Assembly: GCF_001274725.1 (NCBI RefSeq)
Contig: NZ_LGUF01000007.1
Location: forward strand, 1,805,629 to 1,869,628
Length of the DNA stretch: 64,000 bases
Reading direction: 5' to 3'
Origin: Sporosarcina globispora
GTDB taxonomy: Bacteria; Bacillota; Bacilli; Bacillales; Cytobacillaceae
Shown: positions 9,527 through 19,360 of the stretch, one piece after another
Layout of the letters: each line of letters begins with the position of its first letter
Numbering within the stretch: the first letter of the stretch is position 1
Position numbers and translations under genes: made by a program
The notes under the pieces: model-generated
Database searches by the model: none
Seen by the model: only the letters and a program-made list of their open reading frames with translations
What the model was told of the DNA's origin: nothing

Positions 9527-10192
9527 ATGGATAAAAACCAAATGGGTATACAATATATGCAAGAAGGAAAATGGGAAGAAGCAGCGAAGGTTTTTATGGA
9601 AGCAATCGAAGAAAATCCTTCAGATCCTGTTTCATATATTAACTTTGGAAATGTGTTATCGGCTGTAGGGGAAAACGAGAAAGCGCTGAAGTTCTATGAA
9701 AAAGCAATAGGTCTTGATGAAAATGCCGGTGCTGCGTATTATAGTGCGGGAAATTTATATTATGAATTGCAGCAGTTTGACGAAGCCAAAAAGATGTTTG
9801 AAACAGCGTTGAAAAAAGGCCTGGAAACCGGAGATAACTTCTTCATGCTTGGCATGTCCCTAACAGCACTTGACCAGGGCAAACTGGCACTGCCTTATTT
9901 ACAGCGCAGTGTGGAGTTGAATGAAAACGATGCCGAAGCACATTTCCAATATGGATTATGCCTGGCACAGCTGGGTTACATTGATGAAGCAATCCAGCAG
10001 ATGAAAAAGTGCATTGAAATTGAGCCAGAGCATGCAGATGCTTATTATAATCTTGGAGTAGCATATGGATTTAAAGAAGAGGAAAATGAAGCACTTGCTC
10101 ACTTTAATAAGGCACTGGAAATCCAGCCGGACCATATGCTTGCCGGCTATGGAAAAAAGCTGATTGAAAAAGGCGGCAGTGAATTGAACTAA
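9527..10192 (+). CDS. yrrB: TPR repeat protein (YrrB-like)
   Basis: The 221-residue protein consists almost wholly of 34-residue tetratricopeptide repeats, about six. Each carries the pattern W/Y-x2-LG or NFGNVL-x5-A-x7-Y-x3-L with Pro near position 32 (ENPSDPVSYINFGNVL, EPEHADAYYNLGVAYG). There is no signal peptide, so it is cytoplasmic. TPRs are protein-binding scaffolds; the partner is not known. B. subtilis yrrB sits in the same place, between mnmA (trmU) and recD2 (yrrC), and the two genes here are only 26 bases apart. Confidence 0.88.
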   Translation: MDKNQMGIQYMQEGKWEEAAKVFMEAIEENPSDPVSYINFGNVLSAVGENEKALKFYEKAIGLDENAGAAYYSAGNLYYELQQFDEAKKMFETALKKGLETGDNFFMLGMSLTALDQGKLALPYLQRSVELNENDAEAHFQYGLCLAQLGYIDEAIQQMKKCIEIEPEHADAYYNLGVAYGFKEEENEALAHFNKALEIQPDHMLAGYGKKLIEKGGSELN

Positions 10193-10218
10193 AAGTTGCC
10201 CATGGGGAGGGGAAAATA

Positions 10219-12645
10219 TTGGAGAAACAGGATTCCATGGACCTTTTTGCCGAACAGGGAAAGTTCATAAAAGGCAGACATCTTGTCACAATCTTTCATA
10301 ATGAGCAAAACTTATATACGGTTGTGCGCATTCGGGTTGATGAAACGGATGACTCTTATGATGAAAAAGAAGCAGTCATTACAGGCTATCTGCCAAAGAT
10401 GCATGAGCATGAAACTTATATATTCTATGGTGAATTCAAAGACCACCCTAAGTTCGGCGTCCAATTCCATGCAAGCCATTACAGGAAAGATCTTCCCCAG
10501 ACCAAGCAAGGTGTAGCCAATTATTTATCAAGCGAATTATTTAAAGGGATTGGAAAGAAAACAGCCGAGCAAATCGTCGAGACACTTGGCGAAGATGCGA
10601 TTACACGCATTCTAAATCAGCCGTCTATCCTTGATAAAGTTCCAAAACTGTCACCTGAAAAAGCTAAATTGCTCTACGACACGCTTATGGAACATCAAGG
10701 CCTTGAGCAAGCCATGATTGCACTTAATCAATATGGTTTTGGCCCGCAGCTTTCCATGAGAATTTATCAAGTGTATAAAGAAATGACGATCGAAGTCGTT
10801 CAAAACAATCCATATAAGCTGGTTGAGGATATAGAAGGAGTCGGCTTTGGCCGTGCAGATGAACTGGGATATCAAATCGGCATATCAGGAAATCATCCTG
10901 ACCGCATAAAAGCAGCCTGCCTCTACATACTTGAAATGGAAAGCATGCAGGCAGGCCATGTCTATATTGAAGCAAAACCTCTCCTGCAAAGTGTGAGGAA
11001 GCTTTTAGAAGAAAATAAGCGTGATACCATTGAATACAGGGATATATCCAATGAACTCATTAAGCTTGAAGAGGAAGGAAAGATCATGGCTGAAGGCCAA
11101 AAGATATATCTTCCATCCCTTTATTTTTCAGAAAAGGGACTTGTAACCAATATTAAAAGGATCCTTAAGCAAACACAGTATGATGAACAGTTCCCGGAGT
11201 CGGAATTTCTTTTGGCCCTTGGCAATCTGGAGGAACGCCTGGGTGTTCAGTACGCCCCAACCCAAAAGGAAGCCATTCAAACAGCTCTTTTGTCTCCTAT
11301 GCTGATACTGACTGGCGGCCCGGGTACAGGAAAAACAACTGTTATTAAGGGAATTGTTGAGTTATATGCTGAGCTGCATGGCTGCTCCCTTGAACCAAAC
11401 GACTATAAAAAGGAAGAGCCTTTCCCCTTCCTGCTGGCTGCACCTACAGGAAGGGCTGCAAAACGGATGGCCGAGTCAACAGGGCTGCCGGCTGTAACCA
11501 TTCACCGCCTTCTTGGCTGGAACGGGACTGAAGGTTTTGACCGGCACGAAGAGAGTCCACTAGAAGGCAAGATTTTAATTGTAGATGAGACGTCCATGGT
11601 TGATGTTTGGCTTGCTAATCAGCTTTTCAAGGCTCTCCCTGAAAATATGCAGGTGATCCTTGTGGGTGATGAAGATCAGCTGCCTTCAGTGGGTCCCGGC
11701 CAGGTTTTGAAAGATCTTTTGCGTTCAGAACGCATACCAACTGTCCGTTTAACAGATATTTACCGGCAGGCTGAAGGATCATCTATTATTGAATTGGCCC
11801 ATGAAATGAAAAAAGGCAAACTTCCGGCGAACATTTCAGCACAGCGGGCTGATCGTTCTTTTATCAAATGCCAGCCGGGCCAAATTGCGGATGTTGTTGA
11901 AAAAGTTGTCCTGAATGCCAAAAAGAAAGGTTATTCTTCCAAAGATATTCAGGTGCTTGCTCCCATGTACCGCGGGCCTGCAGGAATTGACAGGCTAAAC
12001 GAGATATTGCAGGAAATTCTGAATCCAAATCCCGATGGAACGAGGAAAGAGCTGTCCTTTGGTGATGTGAAATACAGAATCGGCGATAAAGTCCTTCAGC
12101 TTGTCAATCAGCCTGAGAATAATGTGTTTAATGGGGATATGGGTGAGATTGTTTCTATTTTTTATGCAAAGGAGAATACGGAAAAACAGGATATGATTGT
12201 CGTATCCTTCGATGGTGCGGAAGCTACATACACAAGGCAGGATCTCAATCAGATCACTCATGCCTATTGCTGTTCTGTCCATAAATCCCAGGGAAGTGAA
12301 TTCCCAATTGTCATTTTGCCTGTTGTTAAAAGCTATTACAGGATGCTTAGAAGAAATCTTCTTTATACTGCCATTACCCGCAGCAGACAATTTCTGATAC
12401 TGTGCGGTGAAGAAGATGCGTTAAAAATCGGTGTGGAACGTGCGGATGAACAGGCCCGCCTGACAACTCTTTCTGAAAAGCTTAGAGATGCAATCCCATT
12501 AAATGGTGAAACAATGCAGGAAGATGCAGCTGAATCTTCTCTGCCGGAAACACTAACCCTCGAAGAAAAGCTTCTCCAAGCCGATCCAATGATAGGAATG
12601 GGAAATATAACACCGTATGATTTTATTGAAAAAGAATATAGCTAA
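10219..12645 (+). CDS. recD2: RecD2 family 5'-3' DNA helicase
   Basis: RecD2 is a superfamily 1B helicase that works without RecBC in Firmicutes, in mismatch repair and fork maintenance. The N-terminal domain with helix-hairpin-helix elements (GIGKKTAEQIVETLG, GVGFGRADELG) runs to about residue 330. Walker A GGPGTGKTT is at 366-374 and Walker B VDE at 455-457. Further motifs are GDEDQLPSVGPG and, near the end, VHKSQGSEFP. The start is a TTG at 10219 after GGGGAGGGG. At 808 residues it is close to the B. subtilis protein. The stop is followed directly by a terminator. Confidence 0.94.
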   Translation: MEKQDSMDLFAEQGKFIKGRHLVTIFHNEQNLYTVVRIRVDETDDSYDEKEAVITGYLPKMHEHETYIFYGEFKDHPKFGVQFHASHYRKDLPQTKQGVANYLSSELFKGIGKKTAEQIVETLGEDAITRILNQPSILDKVPKLSPEKAKLLYDTLMEHQGLEQAMIALNQYGFGPQLSMRIYQVYKEMTIEVVQNNPYKLVEDIEGVGFGRADELGYQIGISGNHPDRIKAACLYILEMESMQAGHVYIEAKPLLQSVRKLLEENKRDTIEYRDISNELIKLEEEGKIMAEGQKIYLPSLYFSEKGLVTNIKRILKQTQYDEQFPESEFLLALGNLEERLGVQYAPTQKEAIQTALLSPMLILTGGPGTGKTTVIKGIVELYAELHGCSLEPNDYKKEEPFPFLLAAPTGRAAKRMAESTGLPAVTIHRLLGWNGTEGFDRHEESPLEGKILIVDETSMVDVWLANQLFKALPENMQVILVGDEDQLPSVGPGQVLKDLLRSERIPTVRLTDIYRQAEGSSIIELAHEMKKGKLPANISAQRADRSFIKCQPGQIADVVEKVVLNAKKKGYSSKDIQVLAPMYRGPAGIDRLNEILQEILNPNPDGTRKELSFGDVKYRIGDKVLQLVNQPENNVFNGDMGEIVSIFYAKENTEKQDMIVVSFDGAEATYTRQDLNQITHAYCCSVHKSQGSEFPIVILPVVKSYYRMLRRNLLYTAITRSRQFLILCGEEDALKIGVERADEQARLTTLSEKLRDAIPLNGETMQEDAAESSLPETLTLEEKLLQADPMIGMGNITPYDFIEKEYS

Positions 12646-12680
12646 AAAGAACAGTCTAAATAACAGACTGTTCTTTTTGT
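12645..12680 (+). terminator. recD2 terminator
   Basis: The stem AGAACAGTCT (12648-12657) and AGACTGTTCT (12665-12674) with a 7-nt loop is followed by a T-run and overlaps the end of recD2. Confidence 0.87.
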
Positions 12681-12743
12681 ATATCTCAGAAATAGACGTG
12701 CAGTTTGCCGTTTGAAAATAAAAAATAAAAAGGAGAGATGAAT

Positions 12744-12893
12744 GTGGAAAAGAAAATCAGAAGCTCTCTTCTCAATCTCCATGGAGTGAAACGTCGTAAA
12801 CAGTCACAGCAGGACTATGAATTTTCAGAGGAACTGTCAGACGGCGGGGAGCGCAGCGAACGTTTTAATAAGCCAAGGTACAATGGAAGGTAA
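12744..12893 (+). CDS. Small basic protein of 49 residues, function unknown
   Basis: A short frame encodes MEKKIRSSLLNLHGVKRRKQ at its start and ends KPRYNGR. It is rich in Lys, Arg, Ser and Glu, with no membrane segment. The GTG at 12744 has AGGAG 8 bases upstream; an in-frame ATG at 12738 is too near that site. It lies alone between the recD2 terminator and yrrD, where B. subtilis also has small yrz genes. I do not recognise the family. The good ribosome site and charged composition favour a real gene, but no second copy is available to test it. Confidence 0.5.
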   Translation: MEKKIRSSLLNLHGVKRRKQSQQDYEFSEELSDGGERSERFNKPRYNGR

Positions 12894-13015
12894 TACTCAT
12901 GCAGACCATCTAATCCGGTTTTAGCAATAATTTTTGGCTCCCATGGCAATGGTTTTCCGTCATGTTTTTTTAGGGACAGTGAAAACTATAAATGTTCGGG
13001 AAGGCGGGATTCTCT

Positions 13016-13486
13016 TTGCGGACATTTTCTTTATTAAAAGGTTTGCCGGTTTTTGAATTGAAAACCGGCAATAAAGCAGGCGATATTTGTGATTTATCCA
13101 TTTCAGGCACCGGTAAAGTACAGGGATTGCTTCTGCGAAAGGGTGCTCTTCTGAAAAAGACGTATATCATCAATATTGAGGACGTGGCATCTTTTGGCTG
13201 GGATGGAGTAATGATTGAAGATTCTTCTGTTCTGCAAGCAATTCCAAAACATGATGATTATACATGTGAGACCCATAACCGATTAACTGGAAAAATGATT
13301 ATGAGCCAGGAAGGTGAACGGCTGGGCTTACTTGAGGATGTATACTTCAAGGAAGAATTGGGCACGATTGTAGGGTACGAACTGTCGGATGGCTTCTTTT
13401 CAGATGTGCTGGAAGGAAAACGTGTCATAAAAACTGATGACCCGCCTGCAATTGGAAAGGACGCCATAATTGTAAATGTTAAATAG
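13016..13486 (+). CDS. yrrD: PRC-barrel domain protein YrrD
   Basis: The protein has two PRC-barrel-like beta domains: SLLKGLPVFELKTGNKAGDI at the start, and TCETHNRLTGKMIMSQEGER after about residue 75. These domains occur in RimM and photosynthetic reaction centre H subunits and bind proteins or RNA. The B. subtilis yrrD product of similar length has no assigned role. I start it at the TTG at 13016 because AAGGCGG is 8 bases upstream and the sequence LRTFSLLKGLPV then matches the family opening. An ATG at 12992 adds eight residues but has no clear ribosome site. Confidence 0.75.
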   Translation: MRTFSLLKGLPVFELKTGNKAGDICDLSISGTGKVQGLLLRKGALLKKTYIINIEDVASFGWDGVMIEDSSVLQAIPKHDDYTCETHNRLTGKMIMSQEGERLGLLEDVYFKEELGTIVGYELSDGFFSDVLEGKRVIKTDDPPAIGKDAIIVNVK

Positions 13487-13501
13487 TGAGGTGTCTTTTC
13501 C

Positions 13502-13693
13502 GTGCTGAATTGTCCAAATTGCCAGAGCAAAGATATTGGAAAAATTGGAATTAACCAATTTTACTGCTGGAATTGCTTTATAGAACTTTCCTTGTCCAAA
13601 GGGATCATTAACACCCATCAAGTAGAGGAAGATGGTACACTTAGCTCCCTTGATGATTTATTTGAAGAAGATGAGCGCCGGTATCTTTCGTAA
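13502..13693 (+). CDS. Small zinc-ribbon protein
   Basis: This is a 63-residue acidic protein whose N-terminal third is a zinc ribbon: LNCPNCQSKDIGKIGINQFY then CWNCF, that is CxxC-x15-CxxC. The rest (SSLDDLFEEDERRY) is acidic and probably unstructured. The GTG start at 13502 has GTGAGGTG about 9 bases upstream and comes 15 bases after yrrD, so the two are probably co-transcribed. Such ribbons bind zinc and often nucleic acid or a protein partner; I do not know the function. Confidence 0.75.
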   Translation: MLNCPNCQSKDIGKIGINQFYCWNCFIELSLSKGIINTHQVEEDGTLSSLDDLFEEDERRYLS

Positions 13694-13718
13694 TTATTAA
13701 CGAAAGAGGTGAGCCAGT

Positions 13719-13853
13719 TTGAACAAATTATTAACCTCTGCAATGATGCTTGGGGCAGGCATGGCTGCTTATAATTACGCGCAAAAGAATAATATGATTT
13801 CAGGCCGCAAAATAAAACGCATGCAAAAAAGAATTACGAAAGCTTTATTCTAA
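13719..13853 (+). CDS. yrzQ: YrzQ family small protein (DUF3918-like)
   Basis: This 44-residue protein begins MNKLLTSAMMLGAGMAAYNY and ends with a basic segment KIKRMQKRITKALF. The N-terminal 20 residues form one hydrophobic helix, the C-terminal half a positively charged amphipathic helix. This layout and the place before yrrI fit B. subtilis YrzQ. The TTG start follows GAAAGAGGTGAG by about 7 bases and the gene is 25 bases after the zinc-ribbon gene. No function is known. Confidence 0.65.
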   Translation: MNKLLTSAMMLGAGMAAYNYAQKNNMISGRKIKRMQKRITKALF

Positions 13854-13861
13854 AATCACTA

Positions 13862-13897
13862 TTGGCTGGTTCCTTATGAAGGGCCAGCTTTTTTGTG
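13862..13897 (+). terminator. Terminator of the yrrD-yrzQ group
   Basis: An imperfect hairpin GCTGGTTCCTT (about 13865-13875) and AAGGGCCAGC (about 13879-13888) with a 3-4 nt loop is followed by a run of six T. Confidence 0.75.
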
Positions 13898-14011
13898 GAA
13901 TTGGAATGTTATCGATCTCTTAGTCCGTGAACAAGACGATTCTGCTTTTCTTATGTGCCATGCATAAATCCTAAGGAAGCTATCACAATAAAAACAAGGA
14001 GGCGGGCCATA

Positions 14012-15100
14012 TTGAATATTCAATTGAAATGGTACTACCGGCTTGGATTTTTGCTTCTATTGTTTATTGTGATTTTTGTCTTCCTAAAGCTTCAGGCCTT
14101 ATGGATGCCTGTTCTTGAAATTCTGCTTGCGGTATTCATTCCTTTTGTCATTGGAGCTTTTATTACATATCTCCTTCACCCTATTGTGGAGAAGCTGCAT
14201 GAAACAGGCCTTCATAGGGGGCTTGCTGTTTTTATTATTTACTTTTTGTTTTTCGGTGGGATTGGCCTTGCTTTATATAAAGGGATTCCGGCTTTTATTC
14301 ATCAATTGCGTGATCTTGCGGAAAATGCTCCTCAATTTGCCAACCAATACCGGAGATGGATCGACCTTATTCAGAGTAAAACATCAACATGGCCTGATGG
14401 CCTGCAAACCAGGATAGATGATGTCATTGCAACGGTGGAAAAACGGTTAAATAATCTTTTATCGAAGGTAATCACATTTTTTCTTAATGTATTGAATTAT
14501 GCTGTGCTTGTCGCTGTTATTCCCTTCATTTCTTTTTATCTCCTTAAAGATTTTTCGATTATGAAAAAGGCTGCCTGGTATTTGACGCCAAGGAAATGGA
14601 GAAAGGAAGGCGTTTTATTCTTAAGGGATGTAGATAAGTCCCTGGGAAGCTATATTAGAGGCCAGCTTCTGGTATGTGCGGCTATCGGGGTCATATCTTC
14701 TCTGCTTTTCTGGATCTTTGATATGCGCTATCCTCTTTTGCTCGGCACTATAATAGGAGTTACCAATGTAATTCCTTATTTTGGCCCAATTATCGGAGCG
14801 GTCCCGGCTGTAATCATTGCCTCTGCTTTATCGGTCAAGATGATCGTGATTACGATTGGCATCATTATTGTTCTTCAGTTTCTTGAGGGGAATATCCTAT
14901 CACCCCTGATTGTTGGAAAAAGCCTTCATATGCATCCGCTTCTTATTATGCTGGCCTTGCTGGCTGGCGGGGAAGCAGCAGGGATATTGGGCTTAATCAT
15001 TGCAGTTCCGATTTTAGCTGTCATTAAAGTAAGCATCATACATGCGAAAAAACACTTTTCAAAAAATAAACAGCCAAAAATCACCGGAACACCATCATGA
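14012..15100 (+). CDS. yrrI: AI-2E family transporter (YrrI)
   Basis: This 362-residue membrane protein of the AI-2E/PerM family has about seven to eight membrane segments. Two pairs lie at the N-terminus, then an amphipathic region (residues about 100-160), then a C-terminal group. The family motif is seen in GVTNVIPYFGPIIGAVPA. Members export diverse small molecules or act as Na+/H+ antiporters; the name does not prove autoinducer transport. I use the TTG at 14012, nine bases after AGGAGG; the longer frame from 13955 adds a basic stretch lacking a ribosome site. It precedes the alaS T-box as in B. subtilis. Confidence 0.85.
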   Translation: MNIQLKWYYRLGFLLLLFIVIFVFLKLQALWMPVLEILLAVFIPFVIGAFITYLLHPIVEKLHETGLHRGLAVFIIYFLFFGGIGLALYKGIPAFIHQLRDLAENAPQFANQYRRWIDLIQSKTSTWPDGLQTRIDDVIATVEKRLNNLLSKVITFFLNVLNYAVLVAVIPFISFYLLKDFSIMKKAAWYLTPRKWRKEGVLFLRDVDKSLGSYIRGQLLVCAAIGVISSLLFWIFDMRYPLLLGTIIGVTNVIPYFGPIIGAVPAVIIASALSVKMIVITIGIIIVLQFLEGNILSPLIVGKSLHMHPLLIMLALLAGGEAAGILGLIIAVPILAVIKVSIIHAKKHFSKNKQPKITGTPS

Positions 15101-15102
15101 TG

Positions 15103-15132
15103 TTGACAACAATAAAGATAAATCGCTATAAT
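15103..15132 (+). promoter_or_regulatory. Sigma-A promoter of the alaS leader
   Basis: A consensus -35 TTGACA (15103-15108) and -10 TATAAT (15127-15132) are 18 bases apart. Transcription should start near 15139. Confidence 0.85.
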
Positions 15133-15138
15133 TCGTCT

Positions 15139-15428
15139 ATAAAGCTATATTAAACATGTTGACGGAATAAGTATGTTATAGGCCATCTGCGTGAAATGCT
15201 AGTATTGCATTCATAAAAGAGAGGGAGTTCCCAGGCTGAAAGAACTCCTAGATGAAGGATAACAGAAAGCTAATCCCGAGTGCAGCTAATCCCTGCCGTT
15301 TATCCGCGTTAAGGATCTGAGAGATGGAAGGTTTCTTAAATCAGGTTTCTGTACCTGTAAGGCTTCCATAATCAGGGTGGTACCGCGAGCAAGCTCTCGT
15401 CCCTGTCCAGGGATGAGGGCTTTTTTTG
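15139..15428 (+). promoter_or_regulatory. T-box riboswitch, alanine type
   Basis: The leader carries the hallmark T-box AGGGTGGTACCGCG (15374-15387), whose TGGT pairs with the ACCA end of uncharged tRNA. An intrinsic terminator follows: GCTCTCGTCCCTG (about 15393-15405) with CAGGGATGAGGGC (15408-15420), then a T-run. Uncharged tRNA-Ala would stabilise the antiterminator and allow alaS expression. GCT codons that could be the alanine specifier lie at 15269-15271 and 15285-15287; I cannot say which is in the specifier loop without folding. Confidence 0.92.
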
Positions 15429-15470
15429 TTGTTTTTGAAGATTTTACATACTTTTAGGAGGCTGGTTAGA

Positions 15471-18104
15471 ATGAAACAATTATCAGGTGCTGAAATACGC
15501 CGAATGTTTTTAGACTTCTTCAAGGAAAAAGGACACGCTGTTGAACCCAGCGCTTCCCTAGTTCCGCACGAAGATCCTTCTCTGCTTTGGATTAATAGTG
15601 GTGTCGCCACCCTGAAAAAATATTTTGACGGCCGTGTCATCCCTGAGAATCCAAGGATTACAAATGCCCAAAAATCCATCCGCACCAACGATATCGAAAA
15701 TGTAGGCAAAACAGCAAGGCACCATACATTTTTTGAAATGCTGGGCAATTTCTCAATTGGTGATTACTTTAAAGAAGAAGCAATCATTTGGGCTTGGGAG
15801 TTTTTGACTGATAAAAATTGGATTGGTTTTGAAGAAGAAAAGCTATCTGTTACGATTCATCCCGAAGATGACGAAGCTTTTAAAATTTGGCGGGAAAAAG
15901 TGGGAGTTCCTGAAGAAAGAATTATCCGCCTGGAAGGAAACTTCTGGGATATCGGAGAAGGCCCAAGTGGTCCAAATACAGAAATCTTCTATGATCGCGG
16001 ACCTGAATACGGAAATGATCCGGAAGATCCTGAACTATACCCTGGCGGTGAAAACGAGCGGTATTTAGAAGTTTGGAACCTTGTGTTTTCTGAATTCAAC
16101 CACAATCCAGATGGCACCTATACACCTCTTCCAAAGAAAAATATTGATACCGGGATGGGGCTTGAACGAATGGCATCTGTCGTTCAAAATGTGCCTACCA
16201 ACTTTGATACAGACTTATTTATGCCGATTATCCGAGGAACAGAAGAAATCTCAGGCAAGAAATATGGAGCTTCAAAAGAAACGGATGTTGCATTTAAAGT
16301 TATTGCCGATCATATCCGCACAGTAGCATTTGCAGTGGGGGATGGTGCGCTGCCTTCCAATGAAGGACGGGGTTATGTATTGAGAAGATTGCTTCGCCGT
16401 GCTGTCAGATATGCCAAGCAAATCAATATTAACGAGCCATTCATGTATGATTTGGTGCCGGTAGTAGGAGAAATAATGCATGACTTCTATCCGGAAGTAA
16501 AAGAAAAAACAGAATTTATCCAAAAGGTCATCAAAAACGAAGAAGAACGTTTCCATGAAACACTTCATGAAGGTCTTGCCATCCTGTCATCTGTTATGAA
16601 GAAAGAAAAGGAAAAAGGCAGTGTTACGATTCAGGGGGAAGATGTCTTCCGGCTCTATGATACGTACGGATTCCCGGTAGAATTAACTGAGGAATATGCG
16701 GAAGAAGAAGGTATGAAAGTGGATCATGCCGGATTTGAAAAGGAAATGGAAGGACAGCGCGAGCGTGCACGTTCAGCGCGTCAGGATGTAGATTCCATGC
16801 AAGTCCAAGGCGGCGTATTAGGGGAGCTGAAAACTGAAAGCGAATTTGTTGGATACGATAAGCTTCAGATAGAGACTAGAGTGGCCGCTATTGTGAAGGA
16901 TGGGCAATTAATTGAAGAAGCTCGTGCTGGTGAAGAAGTACAGCTGATCCTGAATGAAACACCATTTTACGCAGAGAGCGGCGGACAGATTGCAGACCAG
17001 GGAACTCTTGAAGCAGAAGGTTTAAAAGTTTCCATTAAGGATGTTCAAAATGCGCCAAATGGACAAAACCTTCATAGAGCTGTCGTTGAAGAAGGAACGC
17101 TTAAGGCTGAAACATCTGTATTGGCTTCGGTAAATGACCAAATCCGTTCAAAGGTAATCAAGAATCACACTGCAACTCACTTGCTTCATCAGGCTTTAAA
17201 AGATGTATTAGGAAGCCATGTCAACCAGGCTGGATCCCTTGTAGGCCCTGATCGCCTGCGATTTGACTTCTCTCATTTCGGGCAAATTACCTCTGAAGAA
17301 CTTGAGAAGGTTGAGGCTATAGTCAACGAACAAATTTGGCAAAGCCATGAAGTTGTTATCAATTTCAAGGAAATTGACGAGGCAAAAGCAATGGGGGCTA
17401 TGGCACTATTTGGTGAGAAATATGGTAAGATTGTCCGTGTTGTTCAGGTTGGGGATTACAGTCTTGAGCTTTGCGGCGGGTGCCATGTTCCGAACACTTC
17501 TTCTATCGGATTGTTCAAGATTCAATCTGAAAGCGGAATAGGGGCTGGAACACGCAGAATTGAAGCTGTAACTGGCGAGGCTGCATACAAGCTGATGAAT
17601 GATCAGATTCATGTTTTAAAAGAAGCTTCAGGCAAATTAAAAACCAATCCAAAAGATTTGTCTGCAAGAATTGATGTGCTGCTTGGAGAAATGAAGCAGC
17701 TGCAGCGCGAAAACGAATCTTTAGCTGCGAAATTGGGCAATATTGAAGCAGGGAGCTTGGTATCAAAGGCAAAAGAAGTCAGCGGCATTACTGTTCTTGC
17801 TGAGAAGGTTCAGGCGTCAGACATGAATAACCTGCGCAATATGGCCGACGATTTAAAACAAAAACTCGGATCTGCAGTTGTTGTATTAGGCAGTGTAAAT
17901 GAGGGTAAAGTGAATATTATAGCTGGGGTAACAGATGATCTGATCAAAAAAGGCTTCCATGCGGGCAAAGCGGTCAAAGAAGTCGCTGCAAAATGCGGCG
18001 GCGGCGGTGGAGGCCGTCCGGACATGGCCCAGGCTGGCGGAAAAGACCCGGAAAAACTTGAAAGTGCTCTTCAGTTTGTGGAAGAATGGGTTAAATCCGT
18101 TTGA
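15471..18104 (+). CDS. alaS: Alanyl-tRNA synthetase
   Basis: AlaS charges tRNA-Ala and edits mischarged Ser and Gly. The catalytic class II domain (residues 1 to about 450) contains RTNDIENVG and the motif 3 region. The editing domain has the zinc ligands H566 and H570 (HTATH) and C668/H672 (CGGCH). The C-terminal C-Ala/DHHA1 domain ends with a Gly-rich [10 protein letters not shown]. It has 877 residues, normal for the family. The ATG at 15471 follows AGGAGG by 9 bases; the frame upstream reads back into the T-box terminator and is not coding. Expression is set by the preceding T-box. Confidence 0.96.
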   Translation: MKQLSGAEIRRMFLDFFKEKGHAVEPSASLVPHEDPSLLWINSGVATLKKYFDGRVIPENPRITNAQKSIRTNDIENVGKTARHHTFFEMLGNFSIGDYFKEEAIIWAWEFLTDKNWIGFEEEKLSVTIHPEDDEAFKIWREKVGVPEERIIRLEGNFWDIGEGPSGPNTEIFYDRGPEYGNDPEDPELYPGGENERYLEVWNLVFSEFNHNPDGTYTPLPKKNIDTGMGLERMASVVQNVPTNFDTDLFMPIIRGTEEISGKKYGASKETDVAFKVIADHIRTVAFAVGDGALPSNEGRGYVLRRLLRRAVRYAKQININEPFMYDLVPVVGEIMHDFYPEVKEKTEFIQKVIKNEEERFHETLHEGLAILSSVMKKEKEKGSVTIQGEDVFRLYDTYGFPVELTEEYAEEEGMKVDHAGFEKEMEGQRERARSARQDVDSMQVQGGVLGELKTESEFVGYDKLQIETRVAAIVKDGQLIEEARAGEEVQLILNETPFYAESGGQIADQGTLEAEGLKVSIKDVQNAPNGQNLHRAVVEEGTLKAETSVLASVNDQIRSKVIKNHTATHLLHQALKDVLGSHVNQAGSLVGPDRLRFDFSHFGQITSEELEKVEAIVNEQIWQSHEVVINFKEIDEAKAMGAMALFGEKYGKIVRVVQVGDYSLELCGGCHVPNTSSIGLFKIQSESGIGAGTRRIEAVTGEAAYKLMNDQIHVLKEASGKLKTNPKDLSARIDVLLGEMKQLQRENESLAAKLGNIEAGSLVSKAKEVSGITVLAEKVQASDMNNLRNMADDLKQKLGSAVVVLGSVNEGKVNIIAGVTDDLIKKGFHAGKAVKEVAAKCGGGGGGRPDMAQAGGKDPEKLESALQFVEEWVKSV

Positions 18105-18344
18105 TATCCCTGAAAAGTAGTGTAAAATGAAGGTAACCAAGAGAGATTGTTCATCATCAGGATGAAACAGCTTGTACTGCACCATGTTTTCCTGTCAGGA
18201 ACAAGATCATTGATTGATCGCTCTTTTTATTCAGGCGGCAGGCCAAACCGTTATGAAGAATGGACAAGCTGGCTGTTTACAGGATATCCAATAGGCAGAT
18301 CTAAGCTATCCTAATCCTTCATACAAAAAAGCGAGGTGTAAGAT

Positions 18345-18611
18345 ATGAGCTCATTTGATAAAACAATGAGGTTCAATTTTCCTGAAGAACCAATCGAACA
18401 AGATGTGAATGAAGTTCTTTTTCAAGTTTATGGAGCCCTCCAGGACAAAGGGTATAACCCTATTAACCAAATTGTCGGTTATCTGTTGTCCGGGGACCCG
18501 GCTTACATTCCCCGCCATAAGGATGCACGCAATATCATCCGTAAGCTTGAACGGGATGAGATCATTGAAGAATTGGTTAAATCATACTTAAAACAGCAGC
18601 GTGAGGGGTAA
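18345..18611 (+). CDS. ireB: IreB family regulatory protein (YrzL)
   Basis: This 88-residue protein (UPF0297/DUF965) opens [16 protein letters not shown] and has the conserved [20 protein letters not shown]. In Enterococcus IreB is a substrate of the Ser/Thr kinase IreK and negatively affects cephalosporin resistance; Thr residues near the N-terminus are phosphorylated there. It is followed by ruvX after two bases and then yrzB, the usual trio downstream of alaS. The clear GCGAGGTG ribosome site supports the ATG. The role in this organism is inferred from the family. Confidence 0.9.
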   Translation: MSSFDKTMRFNFPEEPIEQDVNEVLFQVYGALQDKGYNPINQIVGYLLSGDPAYIPRHKDARNIIRKLERDEIIEELVKSYLKQQREG

Positions 18612-18613
18612 AC

Positions 18614-19030
18614 ATGCGGACTATGGGACTGGATGTCGGCTCTAAGACAGTCGGCGTCGCTCTAAGCGATGCGCTTGGATGGACAGCGCAGGGCTTGGAA
18701 ACCATCAAAATCAGCGAGGAAGAAAAAGAGTTTGGTTTTGAAAGAATTAGTGAAATAATAAAAGAGCATGAAGTCAGTAAAATTGTTGTCGGCTTGCCAA
18801 AAAATATGAATGGAACCATTGGCCCCCGCGGTGAAGCAAGCCAATTCTATGCCTCAGAGCTGGAAAAGCTATTTGGTCTTCCAGTCGTATTATGGGACGA
18901 GCGTCTCTCTACAATGGCAGCTGAAAGAGTTTTGCTTGAAGCGGATGTCAGCCGCAAGAAACGGAAAAAGGTCATTGATAAAATGGCAGCCGTCATGATT
19001 TTACAAGGCTTTTTAAATAGCCAAATTTAA
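18614..19030 (+). CDS. ruvX: RuvX/YqgF family Holliday junction resolvase-like nuclease
   Basis: An RNase H-fold protein of 138 residues. The first catalytic Asp is at residue 7 in [13 protein letters not shown], an acidic residue occurs in [10 protein letters not shown], and a late Asp in [11 protein letters not shown]. Members process the 5' end of pre-16S rRNA or resolve junctions; B. subtilis YrrK is essential, and a pre-16S role is favoured in the literature. Translation begins two bases after the ireB stop, so the two are coupled. Confidence 0.92.
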   Translation: MRTMGLDVGSKTVGVALSDALGWTAQGLETIKISEEEKEFGFERISEIIKEHEVSKIVVGLPKNMNGTIGPRGEASQFYASELEKLFGLPVVLWDERLSTMAAERVLLEADVSRKKRKKVIDKMAAVMILQGFLNSQI

Positions 19031-19044
19031 TGAGGTGAACAGAA

Positions 19045-19329
19045 ATGAACCATGGAGACAACAACATTACAGTAATTGACGAGGAAGGCAATGAGCAGCT
19101 TTGCGAGGTATTGTTCACATTTGATTCCGAAGAATTCGGCAAGTCATATGTTCTTTACTACCCAGTAGGGGCGGATGAAAATGATGATGAGGAAATTGAA
19201 ATTCACGCATCAGCTTTCAGCCCTAGCGAAGACAGCAAGGATGGCGAACTGCAGCCAATCGAAACAGAAGAGGAATGGGATTTAATTGAAGAAATGCTGA
19301 ACACATTCCTTGATGAGCAAGAAGATTAA
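19045..19329 (+). CDS. yrzB: DUF1292 family protein YrzB
   Basis: A strongly acidic 94-residue protein with the DUF1292 core [20 protein letters not shown] and YVLYYP. It has no catalytic motif or membrane segment and is predicted cytoplasmic. It is the third gene of the ireB-ruvX-yrzB unit, 14 bases after ruvX with a TGAGGTGA ribosome site. Function is unknown in all relatives I know. A tight terminator follows. Confidence 0.88.
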   Translation: MNHGDNNITVIDEEGNEQLCEVLFTFDSEEFGKSYVLYYPVGADENDDEEIEIHASAFSPSEDSKDGELQPIETEEEWDLIEEMLNTFLDEQED

Positions 19330-19331
19330 TA

Positions 19332-19360
19332 AAGCTGGCCCCCGGGCCAGTTTTTTATTT
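19332..19360 (+). terminator. Terminator of ireB-ruvX-yrzB
   Basis: CTGGCC (19335-19340) pairs with GGCCAG (19345-19350) around a CCCG loop and runs into a T-run. Confidence 0.85.
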
